From Rhizobium leguminosarum bv. trifolii WSM2297 (lineage in GTDB: Bacteria > Pseudomonadota > Alphaproteobacteria > Rhizobiales > Rhizobiaceae): 64,000 bases of DNA. Shown piece by piece: positions 25,595 to 34,055 of this stretch (within the stretch, counting starts at the first letter, position 1; every line of letters starts with the position of its first letter). The position numbers and the translations under genes were made by a program. The notes below the pieces were generated by a model, which worked only from the letters and a program-made list of their open reading frames with translations, searched no databases and was not told where the DNA came from. The stretch is from positions 124,001 to 188,000 of the forward strand of contig NZ_JH719395.1 in the NCBI RefSeq assembly GCF_000271845.1. The letters are read 5' to 3'.

Positions 25595-26155
25595 ATGACC
25601 AGCATTCCGAGCATCGAGGGCGAAGCGGACCGTCCAACACCAGGCAATTTGCGAACCGTAGAGAAGAAAGGCTCAAAAAGCCCGCTCCTCGTCGGTTTGC
25701 TCCTGATGCTCCTGCCTGTGAATGCCGGCGTTCTCATCTATACCGCCAAAAACTCAGCGGATGTTCGCGAGAGCCGCGAGACCATCGCCGCGCTGAAAAG
25801 GTCCATCGATGGCCTGAGAGGACAGATGGAAAAGCAGTCGAGCAAGATCGCGGACAACGCCAAGGCCGACGACGTCGCACTGATCCGCCAGGAGATGGGT
25901 AGCCTGCGACAGGCTTTGGTGGACGAACGGCGCAACGACACAAGCGTTCCACGCACGGGTTCAGCCTTGGTCCTGAGCGCGCCGGGCAAGGAACCGGCCC
26001 AATTTTTCGCACCCCGTGCCGCGCCGGCGGAAACTCCAACTTCCGATAGCAGTCTTGCCTCGATCGCGGCCGGGGGCTACGCAGTCAGTGACCTGCCGCG
26101 TTACGAACGGACACTCTCGCCGGAAGGCCAGCTCATCCTTCGGAAGGCGCGGTAA
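25595..26155 (+). CDS. Single-pass coiled-coil membrane protein, unrecognised
   Basis: 186 residues. A cytoplasmic tail of about 30 residues precedes one membrane helix (SPLLVGLLLMLLPVNAGVLIY, about 29-50), a heptad-rich coiled coil (about 52-115, ESRETIAALKRSIDGLRGQM), an Ala/Pro linker and a short C-terminal block YERTLSPEGQLILRKAR. The ATG at 25595 follows GGGGGAG. It is 61 bp after the AAA+ ATPase and on its strand. No family is recognised. A scaffold linking the ATPase or platform to the periplasm is a guess from architecture. Confidence 0.75.
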   Translation: MTSIPSIEGEADRPTPGNLRTVEKKGSKSPLLVGLLLMLLPVNAGVLIYTAKNSADVRESRETIAALKRSIDGLRGQMEKQSSKIADNAKADDVALIRQEMGSLRQALVDERRNDTSVPRTGSALVLSAPGKEPAQFFAPRAAPAETPTSDSSLASIAAGGYAVSDLPRYERTLSPEGQLILRKAR

Positions 26156-26228
26156 AACAACGACCTCGCCTCCAAGGCACTTGGATCAAACGTGCTTCAT
26201 GTGACGGGCTTTAGGTCTTTGTTTTTAC

Positions 26229-26272
26229 GCATGTCCCTGTCGCAAAGCCGAGCACAGTTTTGCGCGGCATGC
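26229..26272. repeat. Palindromic intergenic repeat
   Basis: GCATGTCCC...GCAAAGCCG pairs imperfectly with GTTTTGCGCGGCATGC, a roughly 44-bp hairpin between the convergent coiled-coil gene and the TadD-like gene. The form GCATGTCG...GCAAAA...TTTTGCG..CATGC is one I recall as frequent between rhizobial genes. It may also end both transcripts. The rest of 26156-26362 holds nothing visible. Confidence 0.55.
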
Positions 26273-26362
26273 TTCAAAGCAGTTGCTGGACGCTGCCAGG
26301 GGCGCCGCGCCGGTTCTCTCATCTCGGCGCAGATTCGCGGATCGCTGAAGTGAAGGGGCCAA

Positions 26363-26881
26363 TCACCGCTGAGCGTAATTCACGCTGTTCTTCATCAATT
26401 CGAGATTACGGGCGGTGACTTCGTTTCCGGGATCAAGCTCATAGGCTTTCAGGAAATACCGTCTGGCAGTGCGCAAATCACCGCGTAAAAGATGAGAATA
26501 TCCGATATTGTTATAGTAGACCGGGGTGTTGCCGATCATGCGCGAGAGTTGCTGGTAGGCGCGGTCGGATGTATCGAAGCGGGCAACCATGTCGGCGGAG
26601 GCTGCCAAGCCTAGCCAAGCGGCCGGATCTTCCGGAAAAACGTCAACCGCTCGCTTGTAAATGGCGTAGGATTTTCCGTAGTTCTTTTCCTGGAATTGCA
26701 GTTTGCCGGTGGTTATCAACTCGTCGTTCTTATAGAAGGCGACGGCTGAGTCATCCTCAAGGGTCTTTGCACTATCGCCATAAGCAGCCAGACCATCACT
26801 GGCTGACTGGCAACCAACTAAAATCGCCCCGGTCGCTATCAAAAACGCGATGCATGTCGTTCCAGCTCTGATCCGCAACAT
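26363..26881 (-). CDS. tadD: TadD-like TPR lipoprotein
   Basis: 172 residues with a lipobox leader (ATGAILVGCQS) and at least two clear TPR units (about 60-95, NYGKSYAIYKRAVDVFPEDPAAW, and about 125-160, GDLRTARRYFLKAYELDPGN). TadD proteins are lipoproteins that act as pilotins for the pilus secretin. It is encoded opposite and convergent to the main pilus operon. Start is ATG 26881, or TTG 26887, which has the better-spaced GGGGGAT site. Confidence 0.82.
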   Translation of the reverse strand: MLRIRAGTTCIAFLIATGAILVGCQSASDGLAAYGDSAKTLEDDSAVAFYKNDELITTGKLQFQEKNYGKSYAIYKRAVDVFPEDPAAWLGLAASADMVARFDTSDRAYQQLSRMIGNTPVYYNNIGYSHLLRGDLRTARRYFLKAYELDPGNEVTARNLELMKNSVNYAQR

Positions 26882-26887
26882 TGGCAA

Positions 26888-27265
26888 CTCGATCCCCCAT
26901 CAGACATTCTTACCTAAATTTCGGATGCGTTCACCGGAGATCATCGTAAAAAAAAGCTAACAACTCAAGAATTTAAGCCAATAGTCGCAAAAAAGCGACA
27001 GATCCGGTTTTCGCGCGCAGTACGCCAGGCGATAAATGCCTACCATTTAAAGTAGGCATCATGCGCCCCATGATTCTAAGAGTAGCAAAATAATCAGCGT
27101 GGGCTACCCTGCTAAGCATCATCAAGCGTTCGGCGTGATAGAAACGGGGAACCGCTCGGGTCGGGGCACTGCTGCGCAACAGCTCACTGGCGAAGTGCTT
27201 TGTTGCGCGCCACGACAGCCTCTAGCTTCGTCGCCACTTCGCATTCGCTGAAATCCTGACTTCAC
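26888..27265. other. Intergenic region with a small hairpin
   Basis: 378 bp between tadD and the first GT39 gene. It holds a perfect 8-bp inverted repeat ATGCCTAC / GTAGGCAT (27036-27043 and 27052-27059) with an AT-rich 8-bp loop, which could be an operator or RNA hairpin. The only other open frame (26973-27179, minus) looks non-coding. Bases 27251-27272 resemble 9776-9797, the sequence at another gene's stop codon. Confidence 0.5.
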
Positions 27266-28750
27266 TCAGCCCGGCTGAACGATCCAGGCGTAGCCGAAAC
27301 GGTAGCGGTCGTCACCGCGCCCATAGAAATAAGGCACGTCGATCACCGACGCCTCAGGCGCGGATGCGCCGAGATTGGCCTGCAGCCACTCCGCCATATC
27401 AGGCGGCAGGGCTTCGCTTCCGCCCTTGGGGAGAAGCCACACCAGGAGAAGTGGGCGCCGGCCGGTAAGATCCGGGTGGAAGCCGGGATAATCCACCGAG
27501 AGAACCGGCACTCTGGAAATATCCTGCCTGAGATTGCCGGCAAGCAGGCTGTCGCCGGCAAGGATCGCCGCCGGCTCGGCCTGTTTGCGCAGGGTTTCCA
27601 GCATCGTGGCATAGGGCCTGTTCAACCGTTCGTAATGCCCGGTGAAGCGTGCGGCCGCGACGCTGCCGTAAAGAGCGGCCGGCACGCCGATCATGATGAC
27701 GGCGACGATGGCGATGAAACGCCGGAACGCTCGATCTGTCACGACGCCCGCGGCCTCGATCTTCAGGCAGAAATAGAGCGGCAGGAGGAACAGCATCGGC
27801 ACCAGCCAGCGATCCTTGATGCCGGCCGCGCCGCCGAAGACGATCAACAGCAGAATGCCGATGAGGAAAACGAGCATCATCCGCTCGAAGAGCCGCGTCC
27901 ATTCAGAGCCGGCGTTCAGCGCCGGACGCAGGCTCCTGCCGAAGACGACGGCGAAGACCGCGACCGTCAATCCGGCAAAGCTGATGGTGGCGAGCGCGAG
28001 CGAGCCGACACCCATCGCCACCTGCATGAGATAGCTGGCATGGCCGCTCGCCGTCATCTTCTCCAGCGTGCGCGCGGTGGCGAAATCGAGATTGTCCTTC
28101 AGCCAGAAGAGATGCGGCAGGGTGATGATGAACGCCACCGCCGCCGTCACAACCAGCCGCCGGTCGAAAATCCGTGGCCGCAGGCGTGCGTCGGCCAGCG
28201 CGGCAATCAGGGCTGCGGCCGGCAGGATCGCAAAATTATATTTGGCCAGCAGGCCGAAGCCGATGCCGATGCCCGCGATCAGATAGGAGGCAAGGCTCGG
28301 CTGCTTCAGGCTGCGGATGAAGCCGTAAAAGAAGATGCTGGCCGAGAAGAACACGGCGACCGTATGCGTCAGGTCGCGCTGCATCTCGAAAGCCATCTGC
28401 GGGATCGTCAGCAACCCGAGTGTCGATATCGCCACCAGCGCCTTGTCGCGCAGGATGAGCCGTGCGGTCAGGCCGTAGAGCAGGTAGGCGATGAACAGCA
28501 GAAGGTTCTTCACGAGAGAAAGGGCGGCAAGCGAGACGCCGGTAAACTGGAAGACGGTATATTGCAGCCAGTTATAAAAGGGCGGCTGCGGGCCGTAGCC
28601 GGCGGCAAGCCATTGCGAGCGGAAGGCCTGTTCGGCTTCGTCGAGATCGAGCGAATGCGAGGTCGCCAGCCGCACGCCGACCTGAAGCACGAAATAAGCG
28701 CCCAGCAGGACGAAAATCCAGCGGATGTCGCGACTGTTGGTTTCGGTCAT
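27266..28750 (-). CDS. GT39-family membrane glycosyltransferase, RgtA/B/C-type (1 of 3)
   Basis: 494-residue polytopic enzyme of the ArnT/PMT type, which moves a sugar from a polyprenyl-phosphate carrier to a lipid or core acceptor on the periplasmic face. The first periplasmic loop carries [10 protein letters not shown] with the acidic catalytic pair, then [15 protein letters not shown]; about eleven membrane helices and a soluble C-terminal domain follow. Its ATG is immediately adjacent to the TAG of the next paralogue. With two paralogues and a DPM1-like enzyme it matches the rhizobial galacturonosyltransferases RgtA, RgtB and RgtC. Which letter applies is not decided here. Confidence 0.85.
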   Translation of the reverse strand: MTETNSRDIRWIFVLLGAYFVLQVGVRLATSHSLDLDEAEQAFRSQWLAAGYGPQPPFYNWLQYTVFQFTGVSLAALSLVKNLLLFIAYLLYGLTARLILRDKALVAISTLGLLTIPQMAFEMQRDLTHTVAVFFSASIFFYGFIRSLKQPSLASYLIAGIGIGFGLLAKYNFAILPAAALIAALADARLRPRIFDRRLVVTAAVAFIITLPHLFWLKDNLDFATARTLEKMTASGHASYLMQVAMGVGSLALATISFAGLTVAVFAVVFGRSLRPALNAGSEWTRLFERMMLVFLIGILLLIVFGGAAGIKDRWLVPMLFLLPLYFCLKIEAAGVVTDRAFRRFIAIVAVIMIGVPAALYGSVAAARFTGHYERLNRPYATMLETLRKQAEPAAILAGDSLLAGNLRQDISRVPVLSVDYPGFHPDLTGRRPLLLVWLLPKGGSEALPPDMAEWLQANLGASAPEASVIDVPYFYGRGDDRYRFGYAWIVQPG

Positions 28751-30253
28751 CTATCTCATCCCCGGCCGGACCCAGGCGTAGCCGAGCGCGAAATTGTCGC
28801 CCTGGCGGCCGAAATAATAGGGAAGCGACTGAGAGCCTATCTCCTGCGGCGCGATACCGGCGGCCGTCAGCGCCGATGAAAACCGATCCGGCATGACCGC
28901 ATCCGCAGCCGTCGCCGTCTTCTTGCCGCGCCAGACGATCAGCACCGGCCCCTTGGCCTCGGCATAGGCCGGGATGCCCGCTGCCGGAAAATCCGGGATA
29001 ACCACGGGCACTTCGGGAAATTGCAGCCGCATGTTGCCGCCGATATAGGTGTCGGAAGCGATCACCAGCGCCGGCTGCTCCTGTCGCGTCATCTCGCGCG
29101 ATAAACCCGCCATCGGCACATTCGGCCTGGCATAGGTACCAATCAGCCCGGCGCCGGCGACACGCAAGCCGAGTGCGATCAGCACGCAGGCCATCAGCAC
29201 CGGCAGCACCGGCCGGAGGCGGCGCAGCCCCGCGGAAAGGTCGATGCCGGCAGCTTGCATTTTCGCCAGGAAATAGATCGGCAACACCAGCAGGAACGGG
29301 TCGAGCCAGCGCTCACGCACCGTGGTGGAACCGGTGAAGAGCACGATGAGGACGATGCCGGCAAGGCTCGCGAGCATCATCCGCTCCATCATTCCCGTCC
29401 AGCGGTTTCCGGCCGAAAGCGCGCGGACGAAATCCCGGCGGAAGGCGGCGGCGAAGATTGCGACCGGCAGCGCCGCAAAGGCGATGATGGCGACGACAAA
29501 GGCGAAAAGGCCTTTGCCAATTCGGACGAAGCCGGCGGGTTCGTTGCCGGCGGCCATCTTGACCAGAGTATCGGAGGAGGCGAAGGCGAGATTGTTCCGC
29601 AGCCAGATCGCGTGCGGCAGGACGATGACGAGCGCGACGGCAATCGCGGTCAACATGCGCCAGTCGAGCGCCCTGCGCCGCCATTCGCTGTCGGGCAGAA
29701 TGGCGATCAGGGCGGCGACAGGCATCAGCGCGAAATTATATTTCGAGATCAGCCCGATGCCGGTGGCAAGCCCGAGCAGCACGTAGCTGGCGATATCGGG
29801 CCGGTCGAGCGTGCGGAAGAAGCCGTAGAGAAACAGCGCGCTGGCAAAGAGCAGCGCCGTCGTGTGGGTCAGATCCTGCTGGGCCATATAGGAGACCTGG
29901 GGCAGGGTGATCAGCGCCAGCATGGCGATGGCGGCGAGCGCCTGGTCCTTCAGCACGCGCCGTCCGGCAAGGCCGTAGAAGAGATAGGACAGGAACAGCA
30001 GGATGTTTTTCGGCACGATCAGCGCGCCGATCGACATGCCCATCACAGAAACGACGGCATATTGCATCCAGTTGTAGAAGGGCGGCTGCGGGCCGTAGCC
30101 GGCCAGCAGATATTGCGAAAAGAAGGACTGCTCGGCCTCGTCGAGCTCCAGCGAATGCGGGAGCGCGATGCGCAGCACGATGTTCAACACGAAATAGGCC
30201 GCAAGCAGCAGGCCCGCGGTTTTGATCGTCCTCGTCGCGCGCTCCAGCTTCAT
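28751..30253 (-). CDS. GT39-family membrane glycosyltransferase, RgtA/B/C-type (2 of 3)
   Basis: 500 residues, same architecture: [19 protein letters not shown] and [13 protein letters not shown] in the first loop, then many membrane helices and a C-terminal domain with GPVLIVWRGKK. It is closer to the paralogue at 31417-32907 than to the one at 27266-28750, judged by shared blocks such as LARYG-type loops and the SKYNFA helix. The start ATG at 30253 lies nine bases after the RgtE stop; genes of this cluster are tightly packed and surely one operon. Confidence 0.85.
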   Translation of the reverse strand: MKLERATRTIKTAGLLLAAYFVLNIVLRIALPHSLELDEAEQSFFSQYLLAGYGPQPPFYNWMQYAVVSVMGMSIGALIVPKNILLFLSYLFYGLAGRRVLKDQALAAIAMLALITLPQVSYMAQQDLTHTTALLFASALFLYGFFRTLDRPDIASYVLLGLATGIGLISKYNFALMPVAALIAILPDSEWRRRALDWRMLTAIAVALVIVLPHAIWLRNNLAFASSDTLVKMAAGNEPAGFVRIGKGLFAFVVAIIAFAALPVAIFAAAFRRDFVRALSAGNRWTGMMERMMLASLAGIVLIVLFTGSTTVRERWLDPFLLVLPIYFLAKMQAAGIDLSAGLRRLRPVLPVLMACVLIALGLRVAGAGLIGTYARPNVPMAGLSREMTRQEQPALVIASDTYIGGNMRLQFPEVPVVIPDFPAAGIPAYAEAKGPVLIVWRGKKTATAADAVMPDRFSSALTAAGIAPQEIGSQSLPYYFGRQGDNFALGYAWVRPGMR

Positions 30254-30262
30254 GCTGCCGGC

Positions 30263-31279
30263 TTAGGCTTGGCTTTGATCGTCGAAGATCTGCCGCACGA
30301 TATAATTCGGAGAGGCATCGTCGCGGTAATAGGTGCGCGCGATCATCTCCGCCAGGATGCCGGTGGTGATCATCTGCACCGACGATAGCAGCAGCACGAC
30401 ACCGACCATCAGCATCGGGCGCGTGCCGATATCATTGCCCATGATGAACTTGTCGAAACCGAGATAGACGAGGATCAGCATGGCGACCGCGCCGAGGCCA
30501 AGGCCGAGCGAGCCGAAGAAATGCCCGGGCCGTGCCTTGTAGCGCATGAAGAACATCACCGACAGCAGGTCGAGGATGACGCGGAAGGTGCGCGAAATAC
30601 CGTATTTCGAAACGCCGTGCTCTCGGGCATGGTGGGTGACGGCCATCTCGCCGATGCGCGAGCTCGGGACGACACCGGCCACCCAGGCCGGGATGAAGCG
30701 GTGCATTTCGCCCATCAGCTTCACCTGCTTGATGATCGAGGCACGGTAGATCTTCAGGCTGCAGCCGTAATCGTGCAGCTTGACGCCGGTGATGCGGCCG
30801 ATCAGGTAGTTGGCGCACCAGGACGGGATCTTGCGCAGGAACAGACCGTCCTTGCGGTTCTTTCGCCACCCGACCAGGAGATCGAGTTCACGCCGTTCCA
30901 GTTCGGCGACCATCGACGGAATGTCCTTCGGATCGTTCTGCAGGTCGCCGTCCATCGTTGCAATCAGCCGGCCTTGCGCGGTGTCGATACCGGCTTGCAT
31001 GGCGGCTGTCTGGCCGAAGTTGCGCTGCAGCTCGACGATCCGAAGCGCCAGTCCCTCGCGTCCGACGAATTTGCGGGCGTTGACGAGCGTCGCATCCGTG
31101 CTGCCGTCGTCGACGAGGATCAGCTCCCAGCGATTGGGATAGGCGGCCATCGCAGCCACGACACGCTCGACGAGCGGGCCGACGCTTTCCTCTTCGTTGA
31201 AAATGGGCACGACCAGCGACAACTCGAGCGATTGTGCCGGATCATTCGTACCGCGAATGGGCTCTACCATTGTCTGCAA
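30263..31279 (-). CDS. rgtE: GT2 polyprenyl-phosphate glycosyltransferase, RgtE-like
   Basis: 338 residues of the DPM1/ArnC family: GT-A fold with VVPIFNEEESV, LVDDGSTDAT, the QRNFGQTAAMQAGID block and the metal-binding DGDLQNDP; two C-terminal membrane helices (about 235-255 and 272-295). Such enzymes charge a polyprenyl phosphate with a sugar on the cytoplasmic side. Among three GT39 paralogues this fits RgtE, the dodecaprenyl-phosphate-GalA synthase of R. leguminosarum. TTG at 31279, with GGAG seven bases upstream, is preferred over ATG 31270. The donor sugar is inferred from context. Confidence 0.8.
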   Translation of the reverse strand: MQTMVEPIRGTNDPAQSLELSLVVPIFNEEESVGPLVERVVAAMAAYPNRWELILVDDGSTDATLVNARKFVGREGLALRIVELQRNFGQTAAMQAGIDTAQGRLIATMDGDLQNDPKDIPSMVAELERRELDLLVGWRKNRKDGLFLRKIPSWCANYLIGRITGVKLHDYGCSLKIYRASIIKQVKLMGEMHRFIPAWVAGVVPSSRIGEMAVTHHAREHGVSKYGISRTFRVILDLLSVMFFMRYKARPGHFFGSLGLGLGAVAMLILVYLGFDKFIMGNDIGTRPMLMVGVVLLLSSVQMITTGILAEMIARTYYRDDASPNYIVRQIFDDQSQA

Positions 31280-31416
31280 GTTTCATCTCCAAAAGGCCGG
31301 GCGGCCGAGCAATCTTACTGCCGCCGCAGCGCTTGCGGAAGGCTAGTACATGAAGTGTCTGCCCGTTGCCAGCGGGCAATGCCGGTTTCCCCGCAATCGG
31401 CTGACCTGTCGGAACG

Positions 31417-32907
31417 TTATTTCGCGCCGCCTTCGACCCAGGAATACCCGATGGAGAAGCTGCGTTTGCCGTCACTAAAGAGATAGGGCAAGGTCAGCGT
31501 CTTCAACTCCTGCACATGAATGCCCGATCTCACCAGATCATTCGCAAAGCTCGGAGATATCGTTGGGTCATCGGCGGTCTCGCCGCGCCAGATCACGAGC
31601 ACCGGCCCTTTCGCAGTCGCATATTCGGGAACGCCGGAACCCGGGAAGAACGGGATCACCACGGGAACGTCGGGAAACTCCAGCTTCATGTTGCCGGCCA
31701 CGAACTTGGTTCCGGCCACGATCAGAACCGGCTTGCGGGTCGCGGTCAGTTCGGCCGCGTAGCCGGAGAAGGGCACGTTCGTTCGCGTGTAGGTGCCGAC
31801 ATATTGAATGGCGACGATCCGCAGCAGAAGGATCGCCAGGATGACGACCATGAAGACCGGCACCACAGGCCGAAAGCGCGCAAGGCCGGCGGAAAGATCG
31901 AGACCCGCGGTTTCCAGTTTCAGAAATAGATAGATCAGCAGCACGAGCAAGCAGGGGTCGAGCCAACGTTCGTGGATATCGCTCGCGCCGGCGAAGACAA
32001 CGACACCGGCGAAGGCGATCAGGCTGACGATCATCATCCGCTCGATTACCCGGATCATCGGATTGGTCGAGGAAAGCGCACGAAAGAAATCCCGTCGGAA
32101 GGCCGCTGCGATAACAACGATCGGCAACGCGACGAAGCCGATGACGGCGATGACCAGGGACAACAGTCCCTGCCCGATGCGGGGAAGACCGGCGGCGGCC
32201 TCGTGCTCGGCGGTCATCCGCTCCAGTGTCGGGCCCGAAGCGCTGGCGAGGTTATCGGGCAGCCAGAGCGCGTGCGGCAGAATGATCAGAATGGCGATCG
32301 CGATTGCGGGCAGTAGACGCCAGTCGATGAGGCGACTGCGCCACTCCCGGTCCGGCAGGACAGCGATGAAGGTGGCAAATGGCAGAATGGCGAAATTGTA
32401 TTTGGAGATCAGCCCGATGCCGGTGGCGATGCCGATGACGAGGAAACTTGCGATCGTCGGCTGGCGCAGCGTGCGGAAAAAACCGAAGAGGAAAAGCGAG
32501 GTCGCAAACAGCAGGGCGACGGTGTGAGTCAATTCGCGCTGCGCCATCAAACCCACCTGCGGCAGGGTAATCAGGCTCAGCATGGCAACGGCCGCGAGCG
32601 AACGGTGCTTCAGCACCTCGCGGGCAGCAAGCCCGTAGAAGAAATAACAGCCGAAGAGGATGATGTTCTTCGGCACCGAGAGCACCCACATCGATATGCC
32701 GGTTACCGAAACGATGGCATATTGGATCCAGTTGTAGAAGGGCGGCTGGGGGCCATAGCCGGCAAGCAGATATTGCGAATAGAAGGCTTGCTCCGCCTCG
32801 TCGAGATCGAGCGTATGCGGCAAGGAGATGCGCAGCACGATATTGAGCAGGAAATAGACTGCCAGAAAAATGCTTGCGGTCGTAATGCTTCTGGTAATCC
32901 GCTTCAC
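31417..32907 (-). CDS. GT39-family membrane glycosyltransferase, RgtA/B/C-type (3 of 3)
   Basis: 496 residues, first gene of the cluster in transcription order. The loop [20 protein letters not shown] and [13 protein letters not shown] mark the GT39 catalytic region; about eleven membrane helices follow and a soluble C-terminal part ends YSWVEGG. GTG at 32907 is chosen because GGAG stands six bases upstream and the length then equals its paralogues; the frame is open further upstream with no similarity. 137 bp separate it from the RgtE-like gene. Confidence 0.84.
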   Translation of the reverse strand: MKRITRSITTASIFLAVYFLLNIVLRISLPHTLDLDEAEQAFYSQYLLAGYGPQPPFYNWIQYAIVSVTGISMWVLSVPKNIILFGCYFFYGLAAREVLKHRSLAAVAMLSLITLPQVGLMAQRELTHTVALLFATSLFLFGFFRTLRQPTIASFLVIGIATGIGLISKYNFAILPFATFIAVLPDREWRSRLIDWRLLPAIAIAILIILPHALWLPDNLASASGPTLERMTAEHEAAAGLPRIGQGLLSLVIAVIGFVALPIVVIAAAFRRDFFRALSSTNPMIRVIERMMIVSLIAFAGVVVFAGASDIHERWLDPCLLVLLIYLFLKLETAGLDLSAGLARFRPVVPVFMVVILAILLLRIVAIQYVGTYTRTNVPFSGYAAELTATRKPVLIVAGTKFVAGNMKLEFPDVPVVIPFFPGSGVPEYATAKGPVLVIWRGETADDPTISPSFANDLVRSGIHVQELKTLTLPYLFSDGKRSFSIGYSWVEGGAK

Positions 32908-33092
32908 TTCGATCTCCACGTCAAGCCGGCAAGGCGCCGTCGCCACTGGTCTGCCTCTTGCCCGTCGGTGTAGAGGAGGCGGTGCCGCCATCGCCCATCA
33001 ACTCCGCCGTTGTGCGCAGCCTTCATTTCTCCTAAAAGGCCTGGCGCCGGAACCGATGCCTAAGCCGGCGCCCAGCGAGGAATGCCTACTAC

Positions 33093-34055
33093 ATGAAGAG
33101 TTCGATCGTTGAAAGCCGGCAATCCTGGTTTATGCGCAATCGCATGACGGTGCTGACGGTCGTTATCGTCGCAGCCTATGCGCTCTTCATCCAATGGTTC
33201 TGGGGTTGGCCCGTCATCATCCGGCAGTGGGCCGATGTCGGCGCCGGCCCGGTGATCGGGGCGCTGGTGCTTTTGACGAGCACCTATTTCCTGCGCACCT
33301 GGCGCATCTATGATTATTTTCCGAAAGAGACGGCGGGTCGGTTCGCGGTCCTCTTCCGCGTCACCCAGATCCACAATCTGCTGAACATCATGCTGCCCTT
33401 CCGCACCGGCGAGACCAGCTTTCCGCTGTTGATGCGCTCGGAGTTCGGCATTCCGCTGACGCGCGCGACCTCCGCGCTGTTTGTCATGCGGCTGCTCGAC
33501 CTGCACGCGCTTGTGGCCGCTGCCGGCATCGGTTTTGCCGTCGCCGCCGCCAATCAGACGGTTGCCTGGTTGCTCTGGACCGGCTTTTTCCTGCTGCCGG
33601 TCGCAGCTTTCGCTGCCCGCAAACCGCTGCTGCGCCTTGCCGCCAGGCTGCTGCCGGAGAAGGCGCAGAAATTCGTCGCCGAGATCGAAAACGGCTTGCC
33701 GCTCGATGCCATCGCCTTTGCCCGCGCCTGGGCAATGACCATCGTCAACTGGCTGGTCAAGGTATTGGTGCTGGCCTGGGCGCTCGGCCTGATGGGCGTG
33801 CTGCCGATGGCGGCAAGCTTCGGCGGCGCACTCGGCGGCGAACTATCCTCCGTACTGCCGATGCATGCGCCGGGCGGCGTCGGCACCTATCCGGCCGGCA
33901 TCACCGCCGGTGCTATTGCTCTCGGGGCTTCGAGCGAGCGGCTGGCCCTGGAAGCACTGGCCCAGGCGAGCGTCAACGCCCACTTGCTGATCATCGTCTC
34001 GGCGCTCACCGGCACGGCGATCTCACTGCCGCTCGGGCGTCGCGGCAAGCTCTGA
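33093..34055 (+). CDS. LPG-synthase-TM-type (UPF0104/AglD-like) membrane protein
   Basis: 320 residues with about eight membrane helices and the PF03706-type landmarks FRVTQIHNLLNIMLPFRTGE and, near the end, GELSSVLPMHAPGGVGTYPAG. These correspond to the MprF flippase half without the synthase domain; relatives act in lipid or polyprenyl-glycoside handling. It is divergent from the Rgt-like cluster with a 185-bp gap, so a part in moving the lipid-linked sugar across the membrane is possible but unproven. Its last 33 bp overlap the convergent sigma-factor gene. Confidence 0.8.
   Translation: MKSSIVESRQSWFMRNRMTVLTVVIVAAYALFIQWFWGWPVIIRQWADVGAGPVIGALVLLTSTYFLRTWRIYDYFPKETAGRFAVLFRVTQIHNLLNIMLPFRTGETSFPLLMRSEFGIPLTRATSALFVMRLLDLHALVAAAGIGFAVAAANQTVAWLLWTGFFLLPVAAFAARKPLLRLAARLLPEKAQKFVAEIENGLPLDAIAFARAWAMTIVNWLVKVLVLAWALGLMGVLPMAASFGGALGGELSSVLPMHAPGGVGTYPAGITAGAIALGASSERLALEALAQASVNAHLLIIVSALTGTAISLPLGRRGKL

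Noticed and set aside
26973..27179. 68-codon minus-strand frame in the intergenic gap
   Set aside because: No ribosome site, no hydrophobic or family pattern, and it covers the 27036-27059 hairpin.
27476..28879. A 467-codon plus-strand frame opposite a GT39 gene
   Set aside because: Charged, repetitive composition with no hydrophobic core; shadow of the membrane-protein gene.
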